Assembly (NCBI GenBank): GCA_022316685.1
Contig: JAKJHU010000168.1
Coordinates: 806,001-870,000, forward strand
Reading direction: 5' to 3'
Length of the DNA: 64,000 nt
From: Progne subis subis
Taxonomy: Eukaryota; Chordata; Aves; Passeriformes; Hirundinidae
Below, one piece after another: positions 13,154 to 23,325 of the stretch. The notes under the pieces were generated by a model that saw only the letters and a list, made by a program, of their open reading frames with translations, searched no databases and was not told the DNA's origin. The number at the start of each line of letters is the position of its first letter. The stretch's first letter is position 1. A program made the position numbers and the translations under genes.

Positions 13154-13485
13154 TGTGGTATTTTTTTATGAGGCTAGACGACCGCCGATGGCAGAAGTAA
13201 AAGTCTGCTCTCTTTCACCGAGTGGGATATTACAGCTTTTATTCTCGAGTCCTGCCCTGCCTGGCTGGAGCCCTTCCCGATGGCTCGGCGGTGCCACAGA
13301 GAGCTCACCCCTCCGGTGTCGGGGCTTCTTCCCCAGGGGGCAGGGCCCAGAGGCATGGACAAGACACTACCTAATAAGGGATAAAGTGGGAGAGGAACAG
13401 GGTTGGGTTACAGCTGAGCAAGGACAAACCACGTGATTACAATTCTGATGAAACACAATATAAACCAAATTAATGCATTACAACA
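13154..13485 (-). mobile_element. Short solo LTR, minus orientation
   Basis: Read on the minus strand it starts TGTTGTAATG and ends ATACCACA, with a polyadenylation signal GAATAAAAGC near 13243 followed by a U5-like segment. The flanks are ATCATC (13148-13153) and GTCATC (13486-13491), a 6-bp duplication with one mismatch. 6-bp duplications are usual for class II (ERVK-like) elements. The length of about 332 bp also fits that class. Confidence 0.7.
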
Positions 13486-13491
13486 GTCATC

Positions 13492-14925
13492 CTACACACA
13501 TTTATATTTTTAGGCTTGTTGAATTGATTTCCCATTTCAGAGTGAATATAAGATTCAGATTACAGGAGATAAAAGGAAGTGTATAAAGTCACAAATTAAA
13601 AGAAATATTAAAATAGCAAAGGATGTATATTTACAGCCCTCTGTGGACCTTTGCTCTCAAAAGGCTCCAAGAGCTTGGCCCCTGGATTTTATTTGTTCAA
13701 GGACATGGTGCAAATAAATTTCAACCTCCAAGTTATTAATAAGCTGACTGTATTGCATATGCTGCCCATTTGGTATCACTGTGGGCCTTTGTGATGAGAC
13801 ATTTTTAATCATGTGGCACGTGCTCATAGAGCTGGGTGAGTAAAAGTGAAGGAAGAGGAAGAGAACCGATCTACTCAAGAAGATGGTTGGTTCTTTAGGG
13901 ATAGGAGTGGAAAGAGTTGATGTTATTTTAGGGGAAATAATAAACAAGAGTTCATTGGAAGATTCTTGCCAGCTTTTGTTTCCTTTCCTGCCTCTGAATC
14001 AGGCAGTGTTGGTGCACATCCCCTGCAACTGAGCTAGTGCTGAGCTGTCATCTAAAGTTTTGCCACCTGCTTATGGTGCCACCCGTCATGGCACTACCTG
14101 TTTACTTTTTCCCATGTGGGCTTAGGAAGGATATAGCATCTGTGTCATATCTGCCATGTCAAATCTGGGAGTCATTTTAGTGCTCCTGGTTTTGACTCTG
14201 GTTGTTAAATAGGAATTTGTTTGTAGTGTTCTTTAGAGACCTCCAAAAGGCTAGTCAAGTTAAGGGCATCAGGAGAAAATGACCATAAACAAGCAAGTGA
14301 CTCCTTATTATAAGCAAAATCAGCCTAGTTTCATCCTCACATCTGGTCATGCCCACCAGTGTGCCCAGCTACTTCTCATGTCGGCAGTTTGTTCTCCAAG
14401 CTCTGCTCCACAGTGACAGCATTTCAGCCCTTGGCAAATAGGAATCTCCTTAACTGTGAGGAATTTTTGATCACTGTGTTCTCTGCACTCTGCTCCAAGT
14501 ATTACAAGATCTGGGGCTGTATCCCTGCCAATCTCTTATGATGAGCAGAAGCGGCCTCAAGCATATTCACACTACCTAACTGCAGACATTTAAGGTGCCT
14601 TGGAAGAGAGGTGTGGTTTGAAGCACTGAAGGTAGGAGCAAATTTAAAATGCCTAAAATTACCTCCATTAATTAACCATAGACCAACTGCCTTCCATTAG
14701 CTGGCCCCTAGCCTGCACTGCTCCAACAAGCCACGGCATTGTCACTTGAAGAGTTGTGAGTGCAGATGTGCAGCTCAGGGGTGACAGTCCTCAACAGTGA
14801 ACAGCCTGCAGTGCTTTTAAGAGATAAGCCTAAACTTTTAGTTTGTCTAATGCAAGACATACATGGGAGGAGAAATCCTGTATGCAAACTTAGGCACCTG
14901 GAAGTTAGACATCCAAACCCTGAGC
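13492..14925. other. Intergenic, nothing recognised
   Basis: No gene or repeat is recognised on either strand. Confidence 0.5.
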
Positions 14926-14927
14926 TG

Positions 14928-15190
14928 CCCCTGTGCTCCCCTTAGGAGGATGTTGAAGAGCTCAAGGAGGTCACCCCTCAGTCTCCTCCACATTCAACAC
15001 ACCAAGTGGCCTCAGCTGCTCCTCATATATGGCCTCTCCAGACCCTTCCCCATCCTCATGGCCTCCTTTGAATGCTCTCCAATGGCTTTAAGTCTTTTTT
15101 ATATTGCACACTGGACTTAAGGTGAGGCCATCCCAATGCAGAGCAGAGCAGGACAATCCCCTCCCTGGCCCACCAGCAGTGCTGGGCCTG
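14928..15190 (-). mobile_element. CR1 fragment (internal part), minus orientation
   Basis: Shows 'caaggaggtcacccctcag', then 'tctccagacccttccccatc' and 'ggacttaaggtgaggccat', the CR1 segment that lies 5' of the terminal region. Its own 3' terminal part is missing. Confidence 0.75.
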
Positions 15191-15306
15191 GTTCCCCCCC
15201 AGAACAGTTCTGTCTTCGCTCAGCTGCTGGTGGAGCATTCAGGTGCAGTGTGTTGATCTCCTGGAGTAAGTCTGAGGAACGATGGAGTAAATCACCACTT
15301 ACACTT

Positions 15307-15690
15307 GTTTGCTCCAATCCCCATCCAGCCTGGCCTTGGACACTTCCAGGGATCCAGGGGCAGCCTCAGGTTCTCTGAGCAACCTGTGCCAGGGTCTGCC
15401 CATCTTCACAACCAAGAACTTCTTCCTAATACCCAATCTCTATTCACCCTTTTTCAGGTTAAAGCCATTTCCCCTTGTCCTGTCACTCCATGCCCTTGTC
15501 CAAAACCCCTCTCCAGCTCTCTTGGAGCTCCTATAACATATTGGAAGAGGCTCTGAAATCTCCCAGGAGCCTTCTTTTCCCCAGGCTGAACACCCCAGCT
15601 CTCCCACCCTGTCTCCAGAGCAGAGGGGCTCCAGCCCTTGGAACATCTCCCTGTCTCCCTTCCTCTCTGCTCCTGTTCAGCTTCTGGCCT
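15307..15690 (-). mobile_element. CR1 fragment, minus orientation
   Basis: Contains 'ccagcctggccttggacac', 'gagcaacctgtgccagggtc', 'cttcttcctaatacccaatc', 'ttccccttgtcctgtcact' and 'cccaggctgaacaccccag' in CR1 order. Long open frames overlapping this stretch on both strands come from its stop-poor composition and are not genes. Confidence 0.9.
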
Positions 15691-16620
15691 CAAGGTGTGG
15701 GTGTCTCCACTGAATGGTGTTCCCAGGAAACCCACAGCTCTTGTTTGGAAAAATCTTGGAAAACCTGTCTGTTGTTTACAACCTGTCTCTGTCCAAGCAA
15801 TGCCCTCATGCTGCTGCTGCTGCCTGCCCTCTCCAAGGGGCCATTCATGGGGCACCTGACTCTGAGCAGGAGCCACGACTTCGATCCTGCTCCCAAAGGC
15901 AGGCTGCTGCAGGGTATGGGCAGTGCTGAGTTACAGCCAGGCCCCTGCAGGAATGCAGGACTGTGCCAGTATGACCAGTTCAGATACCCCAGCTGAAAGC
16001 AGGAGCCCTTGGCAGTCTTTTAAGCAGAGAGGTCAAGTTAATGTCACAGCACACCTTTGCCAGAAGGAAGGTACCTGAATGTGCAGTCTAGGAGCTAAAT
16101 GGATATGATTTCCCCATCTGTTCTGTATTTTTCCATTCCTTTGTTTTTTCCCCTCTCACCAGTTGGGTCTAACCTGCTGGAGGAACATCAGGGTTTGGAT
16201 GCTGGAGGGTGAGAGTGAAGCCCAGATGAGCCAGCCTTTCCCTGGGTGTCTCGGATGATCTGTCTGGTTCATTTAAAGCCCTTGGATGGGTGATGAAGTT
16301 CAAATACCCTTCTGGAGGGAAGGCAGTGCTCAGCAAAGAGCCCACATAGTAGGTCTCCAGCAAGTGTTGCCTTCAGGGAGGTCTGCATGCTGAACAGGAG
16401 TTCTTGCAGCTCAAGGGTCAGGTCCTGTATAGCTGCTCAGACTGACCATTCCAGTAAGAAACACAAATCCTTGCACCAGCTCACATACATGGGAACCTGG
16501 TGAGCTCCAGGAACTCATTTGCATTCAGAAAGGGTCATTTCACAGGCATACAAGGAGTGATCCCTAAGGGTACAGTGACCCAAAATGCTACCAGCTGTTT
16601 GCAGCACCAGTGCCAGGGAG
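15691..16620. other. Intergenic, nothing recognised
   Basis: GC-rich unique-looking sequence between CR1 copies. No paired splice sites around an open frame were found. Confidence 0.45.
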
Positions 16621-16624
16621 TAGA

Positions 16625-17345
16625 ATCACTGAGCACAGAAGAGTCTGGGTTGGAAAGGACCTTAAAGCTCATCTTGTTCCATGAGCCAGTAGGGTCCTGC
16701 CACATGGGATGTGGTTGCTCCAAGCCCCATCCAATCAGACCACTTCCAGAGATGAGGCAACTACAGCTTCTCTGGGTAACCTGTGCTGGGGCCTCCTCAC
16801 CCTCACAGGGAGGAATTTCCTCCTAATACCCAGACTAAATCTTTTCTGGCTTAGTTTAAAAACATTCCCTTTGTCCTGTCACTGTTTGCCTGTGTAAAAA
16901 GTCGCCCTGCCTCTCTTTTATATTCCCCCTTTAGGCACTGGAAGGGGCTCTAAGGTCCTCCTGGACCTTTCTCTTCCCCAGGCTGAACAGCCCCAGCTCT
17001 CCCAACCTGGCTCCAGAGCAGAGGGGTTCCAGCCCTTGAAGCATCTCCATGTTCTCCTCTGGACCTGTTTGGACTGGGGCATATCCTTCTTGTGCTGAGG
17101 ACCCCAGAGCTGAAGGCAGCTCTGCAGGTGGGATCTCACAAGGGCAGAGCAGACCGGAGAGAATCCCCTCCTCTAGCCTGCACACTGAACTCAGCCCATT
17201 CTGTATAATCAAAAATCCCCAAGCTCCCTCAGCCACTCCTCATCAGATCTGTGCTCCAGAGCTTTCTCCAGCTCTGTTCCCTCCCTTCTCTGAACATGTT
17301 TGAGCACCTCTATGTCTTTTTTTTCTTCTTCCTCTCTCAGACCCA
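16625..17345 (-). mobile_element. CR1 fragment(s), minus orientation
   Basis: Starts 'gggttggaaaggaccttaaa' and passes through 'gggtaacctgtgctggggcc', 'tttgtcctgtcactgtttgc', 'ccaggctgaacagcccc' and 'ccccagagctgaaggcagc' to about 17165. A second run, 'ctccctcagccactcctcatc' to 'ctgaacatgtttgagcacc' (17186-17345), repeats an earlier CR1 segment, so at least two copies abut. Confidence 0.88.
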
Positions 17346-20096
17346 TGGGGCAGGTCAAGGGGCACTTGATGGGTCATTCCTTTCTTGTTTTGTTTCTGAA
17401 CAGGAAAAAACCCCACTCCTGGAAACACTGGGAATATTTTGGAAGAGATTGGTGAGTCGAGCCAAACAATATTGTGGCTGCTGAAATCTCCTTCTCCTAT
17501 GCAGGCATTTGCTTCTCCCACTTCGGCCAAGAGTGATGAGGACTGCTCCTGGCTTTGCCACCTCATGCATGAATATCTGCATACCCAACCAAGTATTCAG
17601 GGTCCTTCTTAGCACCTAGAGTCCAGCTCTAAGTGCTTGCATTATCCATCAGGCAAGTGGGTGTTTGCCTGTGGCCCACTTGTTTTGAAGGAAGCAAACC
17701 TACAGCAAACCAAAGAGCTATCTTTGGGCATTGGTGTCATGAAGGCTTAATGCCCAGGGATGATTCTCCTGAACACTGTGTCTGCAGAACCCTGAAACAG
17801 GGTCAGTAGGATGGTCCCAGTGGCCTGGCAGATAATCCTGGAGACACGTGGCTCTGTGGCTGGCATGCTTGGCACAGCACCTGTGTGTCCAAGAGTGGTC
17901 CCTGGCTGCATGTGGGGCCACATGCAAAAAGAAAAGGGGTGGCAGTCCTCATCCTGACCCACACCTAGTGTGTCTGTGTGTCTGAGGGATGGGACAGTGG
18001 CTTGTCTGGGAATCTCCATGGAAATGGAGAGCCTGTTCCCAGTGTGTGGCAGCAGAGCCCTTGGTGAAGCCTGGAGTCTGTCCAGCATCCTTTGGCCTGC
18101 AGGCACTGCAGCTTGTTCTTGGTTATATGAGCTGTCTCCAGACAGTGTGCTGAGGGCTACACCTGAGGGGAGAGGGAAAGGGGTTTTTTATGTTGCTGAG
18201 CCACTTCACAGCAGGCTCAGGGACCCAGAGTGACCCGGGTTGATGGACCAGAGCTGAACAGCCTGTCACAGAGAGTTCACCCAGCTCCAAAGTTTACTGT
18301 GATCTAAGTGACAGGAAAGGAAGAAATGGCACTTATGGAAACCCAGGGTGGGTTCCTACTGCCAAACAAGGAGGAGGAAAAGGAGAAGAGTAAGGGGGAT
18401 ATAGGGTTTAGAGAAAAAGAAGAAATGCTTTTTATGTTCTTCAACCATTAAAAAGCATTTCCTTGGAATTTTATTTCTTTTTTTGTTTCAGCGGTTAATG
18501 CTCATACAGTCTGAGAATGGTCCTGTAATCCACAGCTTGGGGGAGATTGTTTCACACCTTCAAGTAGTGCTGTGTGCCCGGCATGGTGCACAGTGCATAG
18601 CGGAATGTATGTGTACATATAGATCTGTGTGTGTCTTTATCTAGAGAATCCTCTCCACCTTCTCCAGCACAGGTTTAACACTTCTGCTGATTTCAAGGAA
18701 GTAAGCACAGTTGAAGAAGCACACTTATAGTTAGGTATCCCCTATATATCACAAATATCTGTATGTACATTAGCAGCATACTGAACATCAGGATATTGTA
18801 TATGTGTATATTATTATATACTGTTACCTCCATGTACTGACCTGGTTTAACCTTGCTTTGGTTCTGCCAGGGAGGTCACGTCAATGCTCTGTCGTGGCAA
18901 TTTAGACCTGACCCAGTCTCCAAGCATCAGGTTGTATTGGCAGCTGAAATAACCTCCCACAGGCATCCAAAACATATCATTAGAGTATAACTGGAGCCCT
19001 CTCTTCAGCAGCTGAAGATCAGAGGAAAATAGGGAGCAGGGAGGAGGGATGCTCCTGCATGGGACCCTGGTGAATCATGTCAGCTCCTGTCCACCACAAG
19101 AGGAAGAAGGCAGAACCTGCTTCCCCAGAGTGCCGCTGCTGGCAAAGCCGTGTCCTGAGTCTCAACAGGGAGCCAGGGCCCTGCCCTGCCACTCCATTCT
19201 CAGCTGGTGTCCACAGCCAGGCAGATGCTCAGGCACCCTCCTGTCTGCCTTGAGCCCAGAGTAGAGTAGAGAAGTAGATTTAGAGTCTGTCTCCCAGGAG
19301 CTGCTGAGCAGAGAGGAAGGTGTCCTTTTCTGTCAGGGCTACATACAGCAGTAAGCACAAACTCTTCATGCTTCTTGGTGCCATGGGTTCTGTGCATGTG
19401 TCAGCCCCCTTTGGATCCTGTTCAAGCACCCACTGGACAGGCTCAGCCTTTCATAGCTAGGATTGGGCACTGAGGAGTGGGCACTGAGCCCTTCATGCTG
19501 GAAAGGCCATTGACAACTGTTCTGCTGTGGCTGCTGCTTATTCACAGCGTGAACACAGCTCACTGTGCTGTCACAGCTCACTGCTGCAAGGTTCAGCTTG
19601 GGGGACTCAAGGCTTTTGGACTTTGACAGTGACAAGATGAGCATTTGGGCTGGAACCATAAGTGTGCAAAGAGCTCCGTGACTAGTTTGTTCCAAAGCTG
19701 TTCTGCACTCCCCAGGCTGAACTGCTGCACCCTCAGCCCATGAGCACCGAGGTGAGACCGCTGGTGCCAGTGTACTTCTCTCCAAGGGTGACACCACTGT
19801 AGTTTCTCCTTTCTTCAGTTTGCAGCTGTTATCCCCCACTGACTGACTGGTTTGGTTTTGGTCCTTTTCTTGCAGGCCTGAAGCAGCTGTTCAGCCTGAG
19901 ACTGACACTGGTAAGAGCTGTGGCTGGTAAGAGTCCCCCCAGAAGACACTGCCTGTTTTATATCGCTGCATTGCCTGAAGGGGTGAGGTGGCCACAGCCT
20001 GTGACACCTGTCTGCTGACAGTTCTGTCCATCCATCATGTCCATGGATCAAAGAACTGCAGAGCATGAGGGCTGGCCTGACGTCCTGTATGACAAC
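17346..20096. other. Intergenic, nothing recognised
   Basis: Includes short low-complexity runs such as 'tatgtgtatattattatatac' (about 18800). No CR1 signature, LTR end or convincing exon was found. Confidence 0.5.
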
Positions 20097-20660
20097 TGTC
20101 ACGATCCGCTCGTACAAGCGGGGGTCGTGATGGTTCATTTACTGACCTCAGAGTGCAAAACACAACACAGAGGGGATTTCAGTATTAATCAAAACAAATG
20201 CACTTTTTATTGATTGACCATAGCAAATGCAATAGAGGGATTCAGAGTGAGAGAAAGAGAGAGAGGAAAGAGGGGGTATAGCTACCAAAGGTGGAGACAA
20301 AGTCCTTGTGGTCTGGTCGATGGGTCCGCATGTCATGTCGGGGAGAGTCTCTAAATCTCTGGTTCACTCAGGGGTTTTTATTACAGTCCTCAGTCACAGG
20401 GGGAACAGGTAAATCTATTGAAGCCACCGAGGGGGAACAGGTAGTCCATGTTCTCAGCAGTAAGCGAGAGCCATTGTCTTCTTGGTCCAACTGATCACGC
20501 CTCCAGGCAAACATCTCGCTTTGGTTGAGTCAGCCCCAGCCCCCTGTATTAGGGTTGTAGGGGTCTCAGTGTCTCAGTCCTTGAAAGGAGCTTCATATAG
20601 GGGTCTCAATCTCAGTCCTTGGGAGGGGAGCTTTGATCTCTGTTGTCTGTCACAGTGGTT
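20097..20660 (-). mobile_element. LTR, minus orientation (right end approximate)
   Basis: The left end TGTCACGATCC begins a perfect-stem inverted repeat (TCACGA ... TCGTGA, 20099-20130). Read on the minus strand, CCTATATGAAG (TATA-like, near 20597) lies upstream of CAATAAAAAG (near 20206), the U3-R order of an LTR. Two imperfect copies of about 40 bp of 'ggggtctca...cagtcctt' (20557-20637) look like U3 enhancer repeats. I could not find a matching target duplication, so the right boundary is a guess. Confidence 0.6.
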
Positions 20661-20799
20661 GTGAAGGAGATGAGGTCTGTGGGGGACCACCAGAGTTACC
20701 CCAGAAGGTCCACTTGGCCAAGAGGTGGGGAAATTCGTGAAGCAGGTGCAAACTTCAGGCACAGAAACTGCCATTACACTGCTCAAAGCCAGTGTACCG

Positions 20800-21180
20800 T
20801 GGTGTGGTGACACAGGAAATTGGCAAGCATCCACCTCGAGCAAGCCAGAACTGCAGTGGGGTCCTCGGGGTCCTCACGACAATTGTGAGGCAAATTAGGG
20901 GAACTTCAGACCAACTCTTACAGAAAACATACAGCTGGGCTGTATGCTTCATAAGAGAAGGGGGGGTTTGCCTACAGGGAGCAGATGCCAGCCAATCCAC
21001 AGCTAAACATAAGCAGGCCAGTGAGCTGGGTGGTAACCAATCATAGCCAATCCGGTTCGAACGTGGAGTCTTTTGAACAGCCTATATAAGAGGAATGCAT
21101 GTCATTAAAACTCTCTGCTGCATGAAACCCCAGTGTTGTGTCATCTTCCTGTCTCCCCCGATTCAGTCCTGAACCTCCGG
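20800..21180 (+). mobile_element. LTR-like sequence, plus orientation (ends approximate)
   Basis: Two forward CCAAT motifs (about 21037 and 21048), a TATA box CCTATATAAGAGG at about 21080 and CATTAAAAC about 25 bp later give a compact retroviral promoter/short-R layout. Boundaries and target duplication were not resolved. It lies between two minus-orientation LTRs. Confidence 0.55.
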
Positions 21181-21342
21181 CTGTGTTTTGCCTTGCATCC
21201 TAGCTCCTGATGAGTCGGAGTTACAACGTGTGCATCTTCCTGGCCAGCTTGTTCCTGCCTGAAGCTGCCAGAGGACAGGCTGAACTCACCTGCAAGCATT
21301 GCCCACCCCACAGGGCTCCTATTACATGAGGTCATTGGATGG

Positions 21343-21600
21343 TGACAGACACGTGATACAGCTCACTGAGGGTCATCAGCAAACAGCCCTGAGTTTATTT
21401 GGTTGCCCCTTTTATAGGGGGGTTGAATTTCCCGGGCCTGGATAGCTGATTGGCACCGCCCAGCTCCTTAGCCAGTGACCTGTATGCATTCCAGATTGAA
21501 CATGATTGGCTGAGGTCCCTGCTTGGGTCCAGATCTATCCTATCGTTGCCCACCCAGGGACGTGTTCTAAAATGAACTAGCCTAATTGGATTTTCTGTTA
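21343..21600 (-). mobile_element. LTR, minus orientation (right end approximate)
   Basis: On the minus strand the order is AGCCAATCATG (CCAAT box), CTATAAAAGGGG (TATA box, near 21415) and CCAAATAAACTC (polyadenylation signal, near 21397), then about 50 bp of U5-like sequence ending TGTCTGTCA. The very short TATA-to-AATAAA distance implies an R region of only a few tens of bases. Confidence 0.6.
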
Positions 21601-22955
21601 TGGCCAGATTTATTTGCCCAGTTTCAGGCCAGCTGAGCAGTGACAGGTTCCCATCTCAGCCCCAGGTTTGGGTAGTTCCGTGGGTATTATCTGTTCACCA
21701 GCTTCAGACTCCCTTGGTGCTGTCAAGCACAATCTCCATGAGACCTTCAGAGCTGGCAGAGGATGTGTTTGGCCCAGGGCTTTCTGGAGCCACTCAGAAA
21801 CAGCATTCCAGAAGTGCTCTGTGTCATCATTGTTGCCCTCTGCCTTCAAGTGACATTGGCACAGAGTAGATACTTTCCTTCCTACCAGGAAGGCCTGTCA
21901 GGGTTTGCTCCTGCTCCTCCTCCTCCCAGAGTCACTGCCTACATCCCACTCTTATGATCTTCAGACAGGTCTCATTCCTTTTTCCTTGGGTCTCCTTCCC
22001 TTTTCTTTTCTCTTTCCTGATAGCTCCATCTTCCACACTGAGTGGCAGCAGCTTGCAGCTGTAGTGCCCTGCAACCCTCCTGGAGGAGTCCTGGAGCGAA
22101 CCAAGGGGTTTGGTGGGGTAGGGTGGGAATGGGATTGAGGTATCTTTAAAGGCTCCCATCCACCTGGGTGGGGGAACCACTTGGTGCTGCAGTTCTGTTG
22201 CAGCCCAGGCAAAAATCTTTGCTTGTGCCAAGGCCAGGCCAGGTACATTTGCTGTTTCTTGGGAATAAATATCTTAGGTTTTTAGGACAACTGCAGACTC
22301 CATCCAACCAGGCAGTCACTGACTGGAGCTACATGGCTCCACAGCAAGCCCTTCTCTGCTTTTCTCAGCAACTTTCCCCCTAGCCCATGGCCCTGGCAGC
22401 ACCCCATGGCACTAACAGAAGAGGTGATGCCAAAAAAGAAGAGGCAGCATCTCAGAAATACCAAAGCTCTGGCCTGGCCAGCCTCTTTGGCCCATTTGGG
22501 GCAGTGGTTGCCTGCCCCAGGCCATCCAAAGCTATCCCACAGCCTGGGACTGATTTAGCTGGGGCTGCCTGGCCTGGCTTTTCTGGCTAAGAGGAGAAAG
22601 GGTTTGTGTGAACACTCGTGGAATCAGGGGCTGGACATGGTTCTCAGCCTCAGGGTCCATCCCAAATCCATCACCTTTGGCTCCATTCATGTCTGTGAAC
22701 AGAAAGCAAAGCCCGACTGCTGGGGCTGAGCAGTCGCCACACGACCTTCTTTAGAGCTTTTATCCCTGTTCAGTGGCTCTCCAAAGACCCCTCCTACGTG
22801 TCAGCAATCAGAAGTCAGAGTGGTTGGTTGCAACACTGGGAGGCAGTGGCAGAGGCTGAGTGGGAGAGAAGAGCCAATGCAGATGGTAGAAGTGTTCTGG
22901 GCTGCTGATCCACTCCATTGCCCTGCTGAACCCCAACTGCCACATCTACTTGTTT
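21601..22955. other. Intergenic, nothing recognised
   Basis: GC-rich stretches create open frames on both strands, but none shows a coherent protein or paired splice sites. Confidence 0.45.
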
Positions 22956-22959
22956 TTTT

Positions 22960-23325
22960 AATCTCTCCAGGGATGGGGACTCTACCACTGCCCTGGGTAA
23001 CCTGTGTCAGTGCTTTACAACGCCTCCTGTGCAGAATTTTTCCCACTATCCAATCTAAACCTCCCCTGATGCAACTTGAGGCTGTTTCTTCTTGTCCTGT
23101 CCCTTGTTCCCTAGAGCAGAGCCTGACCTCCCCCTGGCTGCAGCCTCCTGTCAGGGAGCTGTGGATAGTTGAGAAGGTCCTCACTGTACCTCCTTTTCTC
23201 CAGGCTGAACCCCCCAGCTCCCTCAGCAATTCCTATATTCCTATTCCTATTAGACTTGTGCTCCAGACACTTCCCCATTCTCTTCTCTGGACACGCTCCA
23301 GCCACTCAAGGTCTTTCACATCATG
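22960..23325 (-). mobile_element. Diverged CR1 fragment, minus orientation
   Basis: Shows 'ctctccagggatggggact', 'gggtaacctgtgtcagtgc', 'cttcttgtcctgtcccttg', 'ttctccaggctgaacccccc' and 'cacgctccagccactcaagg' in CR1 order, with many substitutions. It is an old copy. Confidence 0.8.

Noticed and set aside
15454..15996. Open frames of 140-173 codons on both strands
   Set aside because: They lie over or next to a CR1 fragment, and their peptides are translations of CR1 consensus.
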